Assembly: GCF_001758425.2 (NCBI RefSeq)
Contig: NZ_MDSS02000020.1
Coordinates: forward strand, 1-53,642
DNA length: 53,642 nucleotides
Reading direction: 5' to 3'
Origin: Nesterenkonia sp. PF2B19
Lineage (GTDB): Bacteria > Actinomycetota > Actinomycetes > Actinomycetales > Micrococcaceae
Shown: piece by piece, positions 44,911 to 53,053 of the stretch
Numbering within the stretch: position 1 is the stretch's first letter
How the letters are laid out: each line of letters begins with the position of its first letter
Made by a program: the position numbers and the translations under genes
The notes under the pieces: generated by a model
Databases searched by the model: none
What the model saw: only the letters and a program-made list of their open reading frames with translations
Told to the model about the DNA's origin: nothing

Positions 44911-45078
44911 CGGCGTCAGAGTCCTTTCGGGGCTCAGCCCGTCCGCCGGGCCGCTCCAGCGATGCTCGGTGCTGCAGACAGGATCGGCGGCGGGCGGCGA
45001 GAAGACGGTGTGGGCGAGAAGACGGCAGGGACGAGGGGTCGGCGTCGTACGGATGTGGTCGGGTTCCGGGCATGGAAA

Positions 45079-45111
45079 GGGGGTGACCACCGCGTGTGCG
45101 TGGCCACCCCC
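45079..45111 (-). terminator. terminator after tsf
   Basis: GGGGGTGACCAC (45079-45090) and GTGGCCACCCCC (45100-45111) form a 12-bp stem with one G-T type mismatch and a 9-base loop. Reading on the minus strand it is followed by TTTCC. It sits 98 bases past the tsf stop. The rest of the 298-base tsf-pyrH gap shows no gene; pyrH presumably has its own promoter there. Confidence 0.7.
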
Positions 45112-45208
45112 TGACGTCTCAGATCATGTGCTCTGCCTCATTGTAGGCATGAGCACGGTCCGAGACGAGCACCCGACGACGGGGTCGGGGTGCGTGGAGT
45201 GCGAGGCG

Positions 45209-46051
45209 TCAGTTGCCGACCCGGAAGCGGGCGAAAGCGGTCGCGCCGGCGCCGGCGGCCTCAAGGACCTGGGCGACGGACTGCTTCGGGTCCTTGGCGA
45301 ACGGCTGGTCGACCAGGACGTGCTCCTTGAAGTACGCGTTGGTGCGACCCTCGATGATCTTCGGCAGGGCCTGCTCCGGCTTGTTCTCCGCGCGGGCGGT
45401 CTCCTCGGCGATGCGACGCTCGTTCTCCACGGTCTCAGCCGGGACCTCGTCACGGGTGAGGAACTGCGGCACGATGGCGGCGGCGTGGACGGCCACGTCG
45501 TGCGCGGCGGTCTGGGCCGCCTCGGAGTCGGAGTCCACCGCGAAGAGCACGCCGACCTGGGCCGGCAGGTCCTTGGAGGTCTTGTGCAGGTAGGCGTCCA
45601 CGTAGGCGCCCTCGACCTTGGCCAGACGGCGGACGACGATCTTCTCGCCGAGCACGGCTGCGCCCTCCTCGGTCACGAAGTCGGAGACCTTCTTGCCGTC
45701 GACGTCAGCCTCCAGGAGGGCTTCGACGTCGCCGAGGCCGTTGGCCACGGCCACCTCGAGGACCTTCTCGGCCAGGCCCACGAACTTGTCGGACTTGGCG
45801 ACGAAGTCGGTCTCGGCGTTGACCTCGAGCAGGTAGCCGGTGGTGCCGTCGACGACCTTCGCCAGCACCAGGCCCTCGGCGGCCGAGCGGCCCTCGCGCT
45901 TGGCGGCGCCCTTGAGGCCCTTGATGCGGATGGCCTCGATGGCCTTGTCGAAGTTGCCGTCGGCCTCGTCCAGTGCCTTCTTGACGTCCATCATGCCGGC
46001 GCCGGTGCGCTCGCGCAGTGCCTTGATGTCAGCGGCGGTGTAGTTCGCCAT
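45209..46051 (-). CDS. tsf: elongation factor Ts
   Basis: 280 aa. EF-Ts regenerates EF-Tu-GTP. The N-terminal UBA-like domain MANYTAADIKALRERTGAGMMDVKKALDEADGNFDKAIE is diagnostic, and the core has VDGTTGYLLEVNAETDFVAKSDKF and VGVLFAVDSD. The C-terminus includes QPFAKDPKQSVAQVL. ATG has GGAGGA 9 bases upstream. It follows rpsB by 142 bases with a strong hairpin in the gap. Confidence 0.97.
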   Translation of the reverse strand: MANYTAADIKALRERTGAGMMDVKKALDEADGNFDKAIEAIRIKGLKGAAKREGRSAAEGLVLAKVVDGTTGYLLEVNAETDFVAKSDKFVGLAEKVLEVAVANGLGDVEALLEADVDGKKVSDFVTEEGAAVLGEKIVVRRLAKVEGAYVDAYLHKTSKDLPAQVGVLFAVDSDSEAAQTAAHDVAVHAAAIVPQFLTRDEVPAETVENERRIAEETARAENKPEQALPKIIEGRTNAYFKEHVLVDQPFAKDPKQSVAQVLEAAGAGATAFARFRVGN

Positions 46052-46126
46052 AAGTCCCGTCCTCCGTTGGGGTTCGATGGGGATCGATGAATCGGATCAG
46101 ATCGATGAAAGTGCACTCTGCACAGC

Positions 46127-46174
46127 CCTCACGCCCGCCACCTGGACGGCGAAGCCCAGGTGACGAGCGTGAGG
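46127..46174 (-). other. two-tier hairpin between rpsB and tsf
   Basis: CCTCACGC-N4-CACCTGG (46127-46145) pairs with CCAGGTG-N4-GCGTGAGG (46156-46174). Two perfect stems (8 and 7 bp) flank a symmetric 4x4 internal loop, with a 10-base apical loop. It lies 20 bases past the rpsB stop. It could reduce read-through into tsf or be a protein-binding site; there is no T-run. Confidence 0.65.
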
Positions 46175-46193
46175 AGCTGACGCGACGAGAGTC

Positions 46194-47048
46194 TTACTCG
46201 GCGTTCTCGGCGGGTGCCTCGGCGGCAGCCTCGGCCGGGGCCTCGGCGGCCTCGCCCTCGGTCTGGCCGGCCTTCTCGGCGGCGTGCTGCTCGAGCAGCT
46301 CGCGCTCCCACTCGGCCATCGGCTCGGCGGCGGCGCCGGAGCCCCCGCCGCGCTTCTCCTCGCGGGCGATGAGGCCCTCGGCGACAGCGTCGGCGACCAC
46401 ACGGGTGAGCAGGTCGACGGAGCGGATGGCGTCGTCGTTGCCCGGGATCGGGTAGTCGACCTCGTCCGGGTCGCAGTTGGTGTCCAGGATGGCGATGACC
46501 GGGATGCCCAGCTTGCGGGCCTCGTCCACGGCCAGGTGCTCCTTCTTGGTGTCCACGACCCACACCGCCGACGGCGTCTTGGTGAGGTTGCGGATGCCGC
46601 CCAGGTTGGCCTGCAGCTTGTCCAGCTCGCGGCTGAGCAGCAGCAGCTCCTTCTTGGTGTGGCCGGAGCCGGCGACGTCGTCGAAGTCGATCTCCTCGAG
46701 CTCCTTCATGCGCTGGACGCGCTTGGAGACCGTGGCGAAGTTGGTGAGCATGCCGCCCAGCCAGCGGTGGTTCACGTAGGGCTGGCCGACGCGGGTCGCC
46801 TGCTCGGCGATGGCCTCCTGCGCCTGCTTCTTGGTGCCGACGAACAGGATGGAGCCGCCGTGGGCGACGGTCTGCTTGATGAAGTCGAACGCGCGGTCGA
46901 TGTAGGACAGCGACTGCTGCAGGTCGATGATGTAGATGCCGTTGCGCTCGGTGAAGATGTAGCGCTTCATCTTCGGGTTCCAGCGGCGGGTCTGGTGGCC
47001 GAAGTGCACACCGGAGTCCAGGAGCTGGCGCATGGTGACGACAGGCAT
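46194..47048 (-). CDS. rpsB: 30S ribosomal protein S2
   Basis: 284 aa. The core is typical: [56 protein letters not shown] and [26 protein letters not shown]. The last 50 residues are an Ala/Glu-rich extension ([19 protein letters not shown]) of the kind found in many actinobacteria. ATG 47048 has AAAGGA 5 bases upstream, so the longer open frame to 47249 is not used. Confidence 0.97.
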   Translation of the reverse strand: MPVVTMRQLLDSGVHFGHQTRRWNPKMKRYIFTERNGIYIIDLQQSLSYIDRAFDFIKQTVAHGGSILFVGTKKQAQEAIAEQATRVGQPYVNHRWLGGMLTNFATVSKRVQRMKELEEIDFDDVAGSGHTKKELLLLSRELDKLQANLGGIRNLTKTPSAVWVVDTKKEHLAVDEARKLGIPVIAILDTNCDPDEVDYPIPGNDDAIRSVDLLTRVVADAVAEGLIAREEKRGGGSGAAAEPMAEWERELLEQHAAEKAGQTEGEAAEAPAEAAAEAPAENAE

Positions 47049-47555
47049 GGTGTTCCTTTCGATGCCGGGCTTCGAACACGCGGTCGACCGATCATCAGGA
47101 TCGGAACAGGTGCGTGCAGCACCGGCTGGTTCTTTTCGGTTGGTCGGGTCGTGCCACCCCGTTCTCCGGGGCTCCTGGCAGAGCAGGGATGCGAGGATCG
47201 TGGATCCGACCGCACCGGACCCATGACGGGTCGGCCCTGGAGGGGCCATCCGATGCGGACCGAGCGGATCACCCTCCCTGCGACGCCCCAGGCGACGCGA
47301 AGGAGGCAGGCTCTGCGCGTAGTCAGCGTCTGCGGGCGCTCGTCCCTCCCGGATTCCATGACGGGAAAGTCCCAGAAGTGGGCAGGGCGATAGAACGTCA
47401 GCGTCAACTGCTGGGGATCAGTGTACTACAGACGGATCGCATCCCCCGGCGCGCAGTCCTCCACAGCACGACGGGTGACCGCGGTGACACGCCGGCCCCT
47501 CCACAAGGGTGGCCGCGGCCGTTCCGAGAGACCGGCGAGCGGGCAGCATGGCGCC
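47049..47555. other. divergent intergenic region, rpsB and M23 peptidase
   Basis: 507 bases without a credible gene. It must hold the rpsB promoter and leader. A TTGACG-like element lies at 47402-47407 on the minus strand, but no -10 sits at the right distance, so no promoter is called. No tRNA or repeat is visible. Frames on both strands here are short shadows. Confidence 0.6.
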
Positions 47556-48317
47556 ATGGATCAGCACCCCACTCGCCGCTCCGGCATCCCCTCAGCAGAC
47601 CTCTCGAGCCGCCTGCCGGCCGGCACTGCGGAGGTCCGTGCGCCTCTCCCTCCCACCGGCGCCACAGTCTCCCGGAGCATGCCGAGCGGCCCGGCGGCCG
47701 CATGCCAACCGGTCGAACTCGTCTCGCCGCTGACCACGCCGCCGCGTGCGGGAGCCGTGCTGATCGTGGTGCTGCTGCTTCGCCTGATCGGCGCCGGCGG
47801 TCCGGCGCCCTCGGCCACAGCCGCCCCGACGGAGCCCGTCGCACCCGTGTCACGGATCTCGGAGGGCCCCGGTGGGGCGGGGCCGTCCACCCCAGGGGCC
47901 TGGCGCCCTCCCCTCAGCGGAGCCCTGGAGGTGATCCGTCCCTTCGCCGCGCCGCCCTCTCCCTGGGCGGCCGGACACCGAGGCGTGGACCTGGCGGCCG
48001 CATCAGGCGACGTCCGAGCCCCCGCCGACGGCGTGGTGAGATTCACCGGTGTGGTGGTCGACCGGGAGGTGCTGACCCTGGACCACGGCGGCGGTCTGGT
48101 GAGCTCCTTCGAGCCGGCCCCGTCGGAGCTCGCCGTGGGCGACACCGTGGCGGCCGGCGACGTCGTCGCGGAGCTGGGAACCTACGCCGACGGAGGCCAC
48201 CACTGCGACCGTCGATGCCTGCACTGGGGCGTGCGGCTCCAGGGGGAGTACATCAACCCGCTGATGCTCCTGGGCGACCTGGAGCCTTCCGTGCTCCTGC
48301 CGCTGGAGGCGGGATGA
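47556..48317 (+). CDS. M23-family (LytM/lysostaphin-like) metallopeptidase, membrane-anchored
   Basis: About 253 aa. One hydrophobic segment (about residues 66-80: AGAVLIVVLLLRLIG) acts as signal or anchor. The M23 domain follows (about 118-245): zinc ligands His141 and Asp145 in GHRGVDL, and His223 in CLHWGVRL, plus DGVVRFTGVVVDREVLTLDHGGGLVSSFEP and NPLMLL. It would cleave or bind peptidoglycan outside the membrane. The N-terminal 65 residues before the TM are unusual and no good ribosome site precedes ATG 47556, so the real start could be later. Confidence 0.83.
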   Translation: MDQHPTRRSGIPSADLSSRLPAGTAEVRAPLPPTGATVSRSMPSGPAAACQPVELVSPLTTPPRAGAVLIVVLLLRLIGAGGPAPSATAAPTEPVAPVSRISEGPGGAGPSTPGAWRPPLSGALEVIRPFAAPPSPWAAGHRGVDLAAASGDVRAPADGVVRFTGVVVDREVLTLDHGGGLVSSFEPAPSELAVGDTVAAGDVVAELGTYADGGHHCDRRCLHWGVRLQGEYINPLMLLGDLEPSVLLPLEAG

Positions 48318-48372
48318 GGGCCGCTCCGTCTCAGCGCCGTCTCCGCTCCGTCTCGGCACGGCGCCCGGCGGC

Positions 48373-49497
48373 TCAGTCCCAGGGATCGCTCCGTCGTCGC
48401 CACGCTGCGCGAGGCCGTCGGCCAGGCGCACCGAGCCGATCAGCCGAGTCCTCCCAGCTGAAGTCGAGGCTCCTGGCGCGGGCCGCCCGGGAAGCGGCGG
48501 CGAAGACCCCGGGCTCGTGCAGCCGGCGGACGGCGGCGGCGAAGGCCTCCGGGTGATCCGGGTCCACACACTGCGCCCCATGTCCTGCGCCCGCCTGCCC
48601 GACGATCTCCCGGAAGATCGGCAGATCCGAGACCACCGTGGGCGTCCCCTGAGCCATCGCCTCGATGACGGGCAGGCCGTAGCCCTCCGCGCGGGACAGC
48701 GTCACCAGGGCCGCGGACTCCCGGAGCAGCTGCCGGTACCCAGACTCGGAGATCCCGTCGTGGAAGATCAGCTGGTCCTCCCGCGGCGCGAGGTCCACCA
48801 GCTCCGCCCGGCGACGGTCGTCGATCGGGCTGCACAGGTGCAGGGTGTGGTCCGGCAGGCCACGCAGCCCGCGGATCACCCCCTCGACGTTCTTGTAGTC
48901 CATGAAGGATCCCATGTAGACCAGCTGCCGGACCGGTGCGACGTGCGGGTCGCGCGGCCGCTGGACCGGTTGCGGCGCGTTCGGAATGACCTCTATCGGC
49001 CGGCGAGTGAGCCGGTGGGCGCGCATGAGCCCGCGCGTCGTCTCGGAGACGGTGGCGACGGCGTCCGCTTGGTCCAGCACGAGCCGCTGCGGCCACGGAC
49101 TGAGGTGGTACAGCCTCCAGCCCATGCGGATGGGAGCGGGCAGGTCCCGGGGAGGCGTGCGGTGCTCGTAGTAGATGAGGTCGTGCAGCGTGAGGATCAG
49201 CGGATAGCGCCGACCCCAGCCGCCCATGGTCTGCATCGGGGAGAAGACGACGTCGGGACGGTGCGGGTTGATCTGCCGGGCGACCCACGGCTCGGCCGCC
49301 GAGGTGGGGGCGCTGATCCGCAGCCAGGGCACCCCCGCGGGCAGCAGGCGCAGCTGCGCGGGATCGCTGATGAGCATGGTGACGTCCGCCCGGTCGGCGA
49401 CCGCCTCGACCAGAGAGGCGGAGAAGCGGGAGATCCCGTCGTGGACCCGGGTGCGGGTGTATCGGGCGTCGAAGAAGAGTCGCAGCACAGGTGCCAT
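48373..49497 (-). CDS. glycosyltransferase, GT4-like (GT-B fold)
   Basis: 374 aa. Family marks are the N-terminal FFDARYTRTRVHDGISRFSASLVEAV, LTLHDLIYYEH, DAVATVSETTRGLM, VIPNAPQPV, QLVYMGSFMDYKNVEGVI and the donor-site E-x7-E in RAEGYGLPVIEAMAQGTPTVVSDLPIFREIVG. It would transfer a sugar from a nucleotide donor to an unknown acceptor at the membrane or in the cytosol. The last 20 residues (GAPGRRPRAAWRRRSDPWD) look atypical, and another indel near 48435 is possible. It follows the CDP-alcohol transferase gene by 36 bases. Confidence 0.87.
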   Translation of the reverse strand: MAPVLRLFFDARYTRTRVHDGISRFSASLVEAVADRADVTMLISDPAQLRLLPAGVPWLRISAPTSAAEPWVARQINPHRPDVVFSPMQTMGGWGRRYPLILTLHDLIYYEHRTPPRDLPAPIRMGWRLYHLSPWPQRLVLDQADAVATVSETTRGLMRAHRLTRRPIEVIPNAPQPVQRPRDPHVAPVRQLVYMGSFMDYKNVEGVIRGLRGLPDHTLHLCSPIDDRRRAELVDLAPREDQLIFHDGISESGYRQLLRESAALVTLSRAEGYGLPVIEAMAQGTPTVVSDLPIFREIVGQAGAGHGAQCVDPDHPEAFAAAVRRLHEPGVFAAASRAARARSLDFSWEDSADRLGAPGRRPRAAWRRRSDPWD

Positions 49498-49533
49498 TGT
49501 GCCAACCCGACGCGGTCCTCCCCTCCTGCACCG

Positions 49534-50358
49534 TCATTCCTCGGCGGGGCGTTCCAGTGTGCGGATGTCCACACCGAAGGAGAACGTCACCAGGGCCAGG
49601 CCCAACGCCACCGGAAGGGCCCGCAGCAGCAGCTCCAGCGGGAACTCCACCTCCCCCAGGTGCCACGGAGTCAGGTGCCACGGCGCCAGTGCGGCCAGCA
49701 CCAGGATCCCCGGTGCCATGCCCAGCACCTTCCGTCGTCGGGAGTCCGGCAACGGGCGACGCCAGGCCGGTCGGATCCGAGCGCCCAGGGCGAAGCCGGG
49801 CCGCAGCAGACCCAGAAGTGCGGCCCACCATCCGACGGCGAGCGCGGCGGCCAGCGCGAGCACCATCAGCACCACAGCATCAGTGGTCTCGTCGTACCGG
49901 GCTCCGGCCGACGTTCCTCCCGCCCCGGCCCGGGCCACCGCGCCGTCGAGCCCGTCCATGAGGAGGATCACCCCGGCCAGCAGGATCAGCGGAAGCGGGA
50001 GACCGACGCCGGTGGGCACCGGGAGGTCACCGGACGCTGCGACCACCCCGGCGGCGAAGATGCCCAACAGCCCCGAACGCAGCAGGGTGACCGCATCGGC
50101 GGCACGGAATCCCCCGGCCCCACGGACCGCGTGCAGCTGGCACCCGGCGAAGGCCAGCAGCCCCGCCCCCACGGCGAGGCCGCCGAATCCCTCATGGGCC
50201 ACGGGGCCGCCGTCGGGCCCGCGGGAGAATCCGGCCGTGAGAGCCGCCGCCAGGTGATCGCCGAGCCCCAGGAGGGCGAGCAGCAGCAGCGCCGCTGCCA
50301 GCAGGACGGCGAGGGTGCCGAGCACAGGCCGACGGCGATGATCCATGCCAGCGATCAT
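49534..50358 (-). CDS. CDP-alcohol phosphatidyltransferase family membrane protein
   Basis: About 274 aa. The family's metal-binding signature is present as DGLDGAVARAGAGGTSAGARYDETTD: D-G-x2-D-G-x-x-A-R ... G-x3-D-x3-D. About six to eight TM segments surround it. Members join an alcohol or phosphate head group to a CDP-activated lipid or polyol. Length and the N-terminal TM pair do not match PgsA or Pss, so the substrate is open. It is divergent (84-base gap) from the dehydrogenase/pterin-fold operon, and the two are likely one functional locus. Confidence 0.85.
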   Translation of the reverse strand: MIAGMDHRRRPVLGTLAVLLAAALLLLALLGLGDHLAAALTAGFSRGPDGGPVAHEGFGGLAVGAGLLAFAGCQLHAVRGAGGFRAADAVTLLRSGLLGIFAAGVVAASGDLPVPTGVGLPLPLILLAGVILLMDGLDGAVARAGAGGTSAGARYDETTDAVVLMVLALAAALAVGWWAALLGLLRPGFALGARIRPAWRRPLPDSRRRKVLGMAPGILVLAALAPWHLTPWHLGEVEFPLELLLRALPVALGLALVTFSFGVDIRTLERPAEE

Positions 50359-50442
50359 AGGCCCGGCCGCCTCCGCACATCTCAGGGGCTCGCCCCGCGG
50401 CGGCCATGTCCTCCGCCCCCGCTGACGTGGCAGGATACGACC

Positions 50443-51470
50443 ATGGAGGAACTGCACCAGAGCCCCGGCACCTCGCCGTCCGGCGCCCTGCGCAGCCGCC
50501 AGTACTGGACGACCGCCCCCGGGCGGGGTGAGGTCGTCAGCGCCCCCGTGCCCACACCGGGCCCCAGCGAGGTCCTGGTGGAGACTCTCCTGTCCGGGAT
50601 CTCGCGCGGCACGGAGAGCCTGGTCCACCGGGGCATGGTCCCCGACGATGTGGCCGGGATCATGTGCGCTCCGCATCAGCTGGGCGAGCTGCCCCATCCG
50701 GTCAGCCACGGGTACCTGAACGTCGGCATCGTCCGTGACGGAGAAGGACCCGACGCTGCGGCTCTCCGCGGACGGACGGTGTTCACCCTGGCCGGCCACC
50801 GGGACCACGTGGTCGTCCCCGCCCAGGACTGCCACCCACTGCCGGACGGCTGCTCCGCGGAGCGGGCCCTGCTGGCCGGAGCCGCGGAGACCGCCCTGAA
50901 CGCCCTCTGGGAGGCCGGCATCAGTCTGGGCGACCGGGTCACGGTGATCGGCGGCGGCATGATCGGCCTGAGCACCGCCCTGCTGGCGCACAGGATCCCC
51001 CTGGAACGGCTCGAGGTCGTCGTCGTCGACGAGGACCGGCGGCAGCTCATCGACGCCTGGGACTGCACGCCGTCGCTCCCGGGGCGGCCGCACCGACAGC
51101 GACGTCGTCCTGCACTCCTCCGCCACCGCCGCGGGCCTTGCCGAGGCGCTGCGTGTGGCCGGCGACGACGCGCTGATCATCGAGCAGTCCTGGTACGGCG
51201 ACGAGCGTCCGCAGATTCCGCTGGGAGGCGACTTCCACGCCCGCCGGCTGCGGATCATCGCCTCCCAGGTGGGCGAGGTGGCTCAGCCGCGCCGGCTGCG
51301 TCGGGACCGCCGCGCACGCCTGCGCCTGGGGCTGTCCCTGCTTGACGATCGCTTCGACGCCTGATCACGGGACGCTCTCCCCTGGAGGACCTCCCACAGG
51401 TCATGGATGCCCTGGCCTACGGCGACCCAGCTGGGCAGGGACCATCTGCCACGTGGTGGACCACCGATGA
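50443..51470 (+). CDS. medium-chain dehydrogenase (zinc-binding alcohol dehydrogenase-like; about three indels)
   Basis: About 342 aa after correction. The N-terminal half has SRQYWTTAPGRGEVVSAPVPTPGPSEVLVETLLSGISRGTE, and the NAD(P) site is VTVIGGGMIGLSTALLAHRI. The canonical catalytic cysteine and G-H-E zinc site are not evident. Frames change near 51080 (after CTPSLPG; correct continuation TDSDVVLHSSATAAGLAEALRVAGDDALIIEQSWYG), near 51360 (DA-LITGRSPLEDLPQVMDALAYGDP) and near 51443 (GQG-TICHVVDHR). It is the first gene of the pterin-fold operon. Confidence 0.85.
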
Positions 51471-51536
51471 GAGCCAGCGCCTCCCGCGCCCACCCGCCGC
51501 CAGACGCCGCCAGACGCCGACACGACAGGAGCACCC

Positions 51537-51947
51537 ATGAGCACCACGAGCACGCCGTCGATGACCCGTTTCCGCCTCACCGTGGACGACCACCTGATGA
51601 TCGCCCACAGCCTGGCGGACCCGTTCTTCGGGCCCGCCCAGAACCTGCACGGAGCGACCCTGCACATCCGGGCGACCTTCGAACGCCCCGGGCTGGATCC
51701 GCACGGGGTGGTCATGGACATCGGAGCCGCCGCCGAGCTGCTCTCCGGCGTCCTGGATCCCCTGCGGCACCAGAACCTGGACGAACACCCCGCCTTCGAG
51801 AACAAGCTCAGCACCACCGAGGTGATCATCGCCTACCTGGCCCAGCAGCTGGCCCAGGTGCTGCCGGCCGACCACGGGCTGACCGCCATCGAGGTCGAGG
51901 CCGAGGAGAACCCGCGGGCCAGCGCCTCCGTGCGGATCGAGCTGTGA
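51537..51947 (+). CDS. 6-pyruvoyl-tetrahydropterin synthase/QueD-fold protein with altered active site
   Basis: 136 aa. The fold is recognised from MIAHSL (first zinc His, His24), LHGATLHI, GVVMDIG, PLRHQNLDEHPAF, STTEVIIAYLAQQL and the terminal IEVEAEENP. Compared with PTPS and QueD, H-G-H is H-G-A (second ligand lost at Ala40), the catalytic Cys position is Ala/Gln and the catalytic Asp of D-H-x-x-L-D is Arg77; His78 is kept. So it may use another reaction or only bind a pterin-like ligand. ATG 51537 has ACAGGAGC upstream. The stop overlaps the next start (GTGA). Confidence 0.87.
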   Translation: MSTTSTPSMTRFRLTVDDHLMIAHSLADPFFGPAQNLHGATLHIRATFERPGLDPHGVVMDIGAAAELLSGVLDPLRHQNLDEHPAFENKLSTTEVIIAYLAQQLAQVLPADHGLTAIEVEAEENPRASASVRIEL

Positions 51948-53053
51948 CTCCTCCGGACCGACTGATCTGGGTCGAGCCGGATCTGCCCGGCCCCAGCGGA
52001 GGCTCCCTGTACAACGCACGGGTCATCGCCGGCCTGGACCGCCTCGGCCTGCCCACCGAGGTTCTGCGCATCCCCGGCGCCTGGCCCTCCCCGGACGAGG
52101 ACAGCCGCGCGGCACTGAGAACCACCCTCGCCGCCCGACGGACTCAGCACCCCGACGCGGCCGTGGTGGTGGACGGTCTCATCGGCTCCGCCGCACCGGA
52201 GCTGTTCAGCCCGGACCCGGACGGTCAGGCGCGCCCCGTCGCCGACATCCTGCTGATCCACCTGCCGCTGGAGGCCGAGCACGAACGCCCCGGAACGGAA
52301 CCCGCCCAGGTCCCGGGGCCGGCGCCTTCCGATCAGTCGGCGGCCGAGCAGCGAGCGGTGACCTCCGCCGCCCGGGTGGTGACCACCAGTCAGTGGGCCG
52401 CCGAAGACCTGCACCGACGTCACGGACGGGACGACGTCGACGTCGTAGTCCCCGGGGCGGACCCTGCCGATGCGCCGCAGAGGCGCACCACCCGGGCTTT
52501 CGGGGACGACGGGCCGTGGCGGCTCACCGTGGCGGCCTCCCTGACGCCGCGGAAGAACCATCTCCTGCTCGCCGAGGCCCTCGGGAGCCTGCTCGACCAG
52601 CCCTGGGTCCTCCAGGTGGCGGGCCCCGGCGGCGAGACGGACCACGGCTCCCACGTGCTGACGGTGCTGCGACGCCGCCTGCCCGGCCGGGTGATCCACC
52701 ACGGTGCCCTCACTCCAGGGCAGATGAAGGCCCTGTGGGAGGACACCGACCTGGTGCTGCTGCCCTCCTGGGCCGAGACCTACGGGATGGTGGTGGTCGA
52801 GGCCTGCGCCCACGGCGTGCCCGGGATCGTCTCCGCCGGTACCGGCGCAGTGGAGGCGCTCGGCGCCGCCGGCGATGTCGCGGACCCCGCCCGGCCCGAG
52901 CAGTGGGCCCTGCGTCTGCGCCGTTGGATGGAGGATCCCAGCCTGCGCGGCCGGTGGGCCGAGGCTGCCCGCACCCGAGCCGATAGTCTGCCCACATGGG
53001 AGAAGACCGCGAACCACTGGCATCGGCTGATCGGATCTCTGCCGAATGGCTGA
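51944..53053 (+). CDS. glycosyltransferase, GT4-like
   Basis: 369 aa. Start GTG 51944 (VTPPDRLIWVEPDLPGPSGGSLYNARVI) overlaps the pterin-fold gene stop by 4 bases. GT-B fold marks: VTTSQWAAEDL, VVPGADPADA, LTVAASLTPRKNHLLLAEAL, GALTPGQMKALWEDTDLVLLPSWAETYGMVVVEACAHGVPGIVSAGTGAVE with the E-x7-E donor site. It is co-transcribed with a dehydrogenase, a pterin-fold protein and a methyltransferase, which suggests a glycosylated small molecule or lipid product. Acceptor unknown. Confidence 0.92.
   Translation: MTPPDRLIWVEPDLPGPSGGSLYNARVIAGLDRLGLPTEVLRIPGAWPSPDEDSRAALRTTLAARRTQHPDAAVVVDGLIGSAAPELFSPDPDGQARPVADILLIHLPLEAEHERPGTEPAQVPGPAPSDQSAAEQRAVTSAARVVTTSQWAAEDLHRRHGRDDVDVVVPGADPADAPQRRTTRAFGDDGPWRLTVAASLTPRKNHLLLAEALGSLLDQPWVLQVAGPGGETDHGSHVLTVLRRRLPGRVIHHGALTPGQMKALWEDTDLVLLPSWAETYGMVVVEACAHGVPGIVSAGTGAVEALGAAGDVADPARPEQWALRLRRWMEDPSLRGRWAEAARTRADSLPTWEKTANHWHRLIGSLPNG

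Noticed and set aside
47380-47426. rpsB promoter
   Set aside because: TTGACG and TACACT elements are present on the minus strand, but not at 16-18 base spacing or in the right order.
48373-48440. Frame break at the end of the minus-strand glycosyltransferase
   Set aside because: The terminal 20 residues look odd, but the alternative frame runs far into the convergent M23 gene without a stop, so no firm indel can be placed.
48517-51345. Plus-strand open frame of 942 codons
   Set aside because: Only its last part from ATG 50443 is a gene (the dehydrogenase). The rest is antisense to the glycosyltransferase and CDP-alcohol transferase genes.
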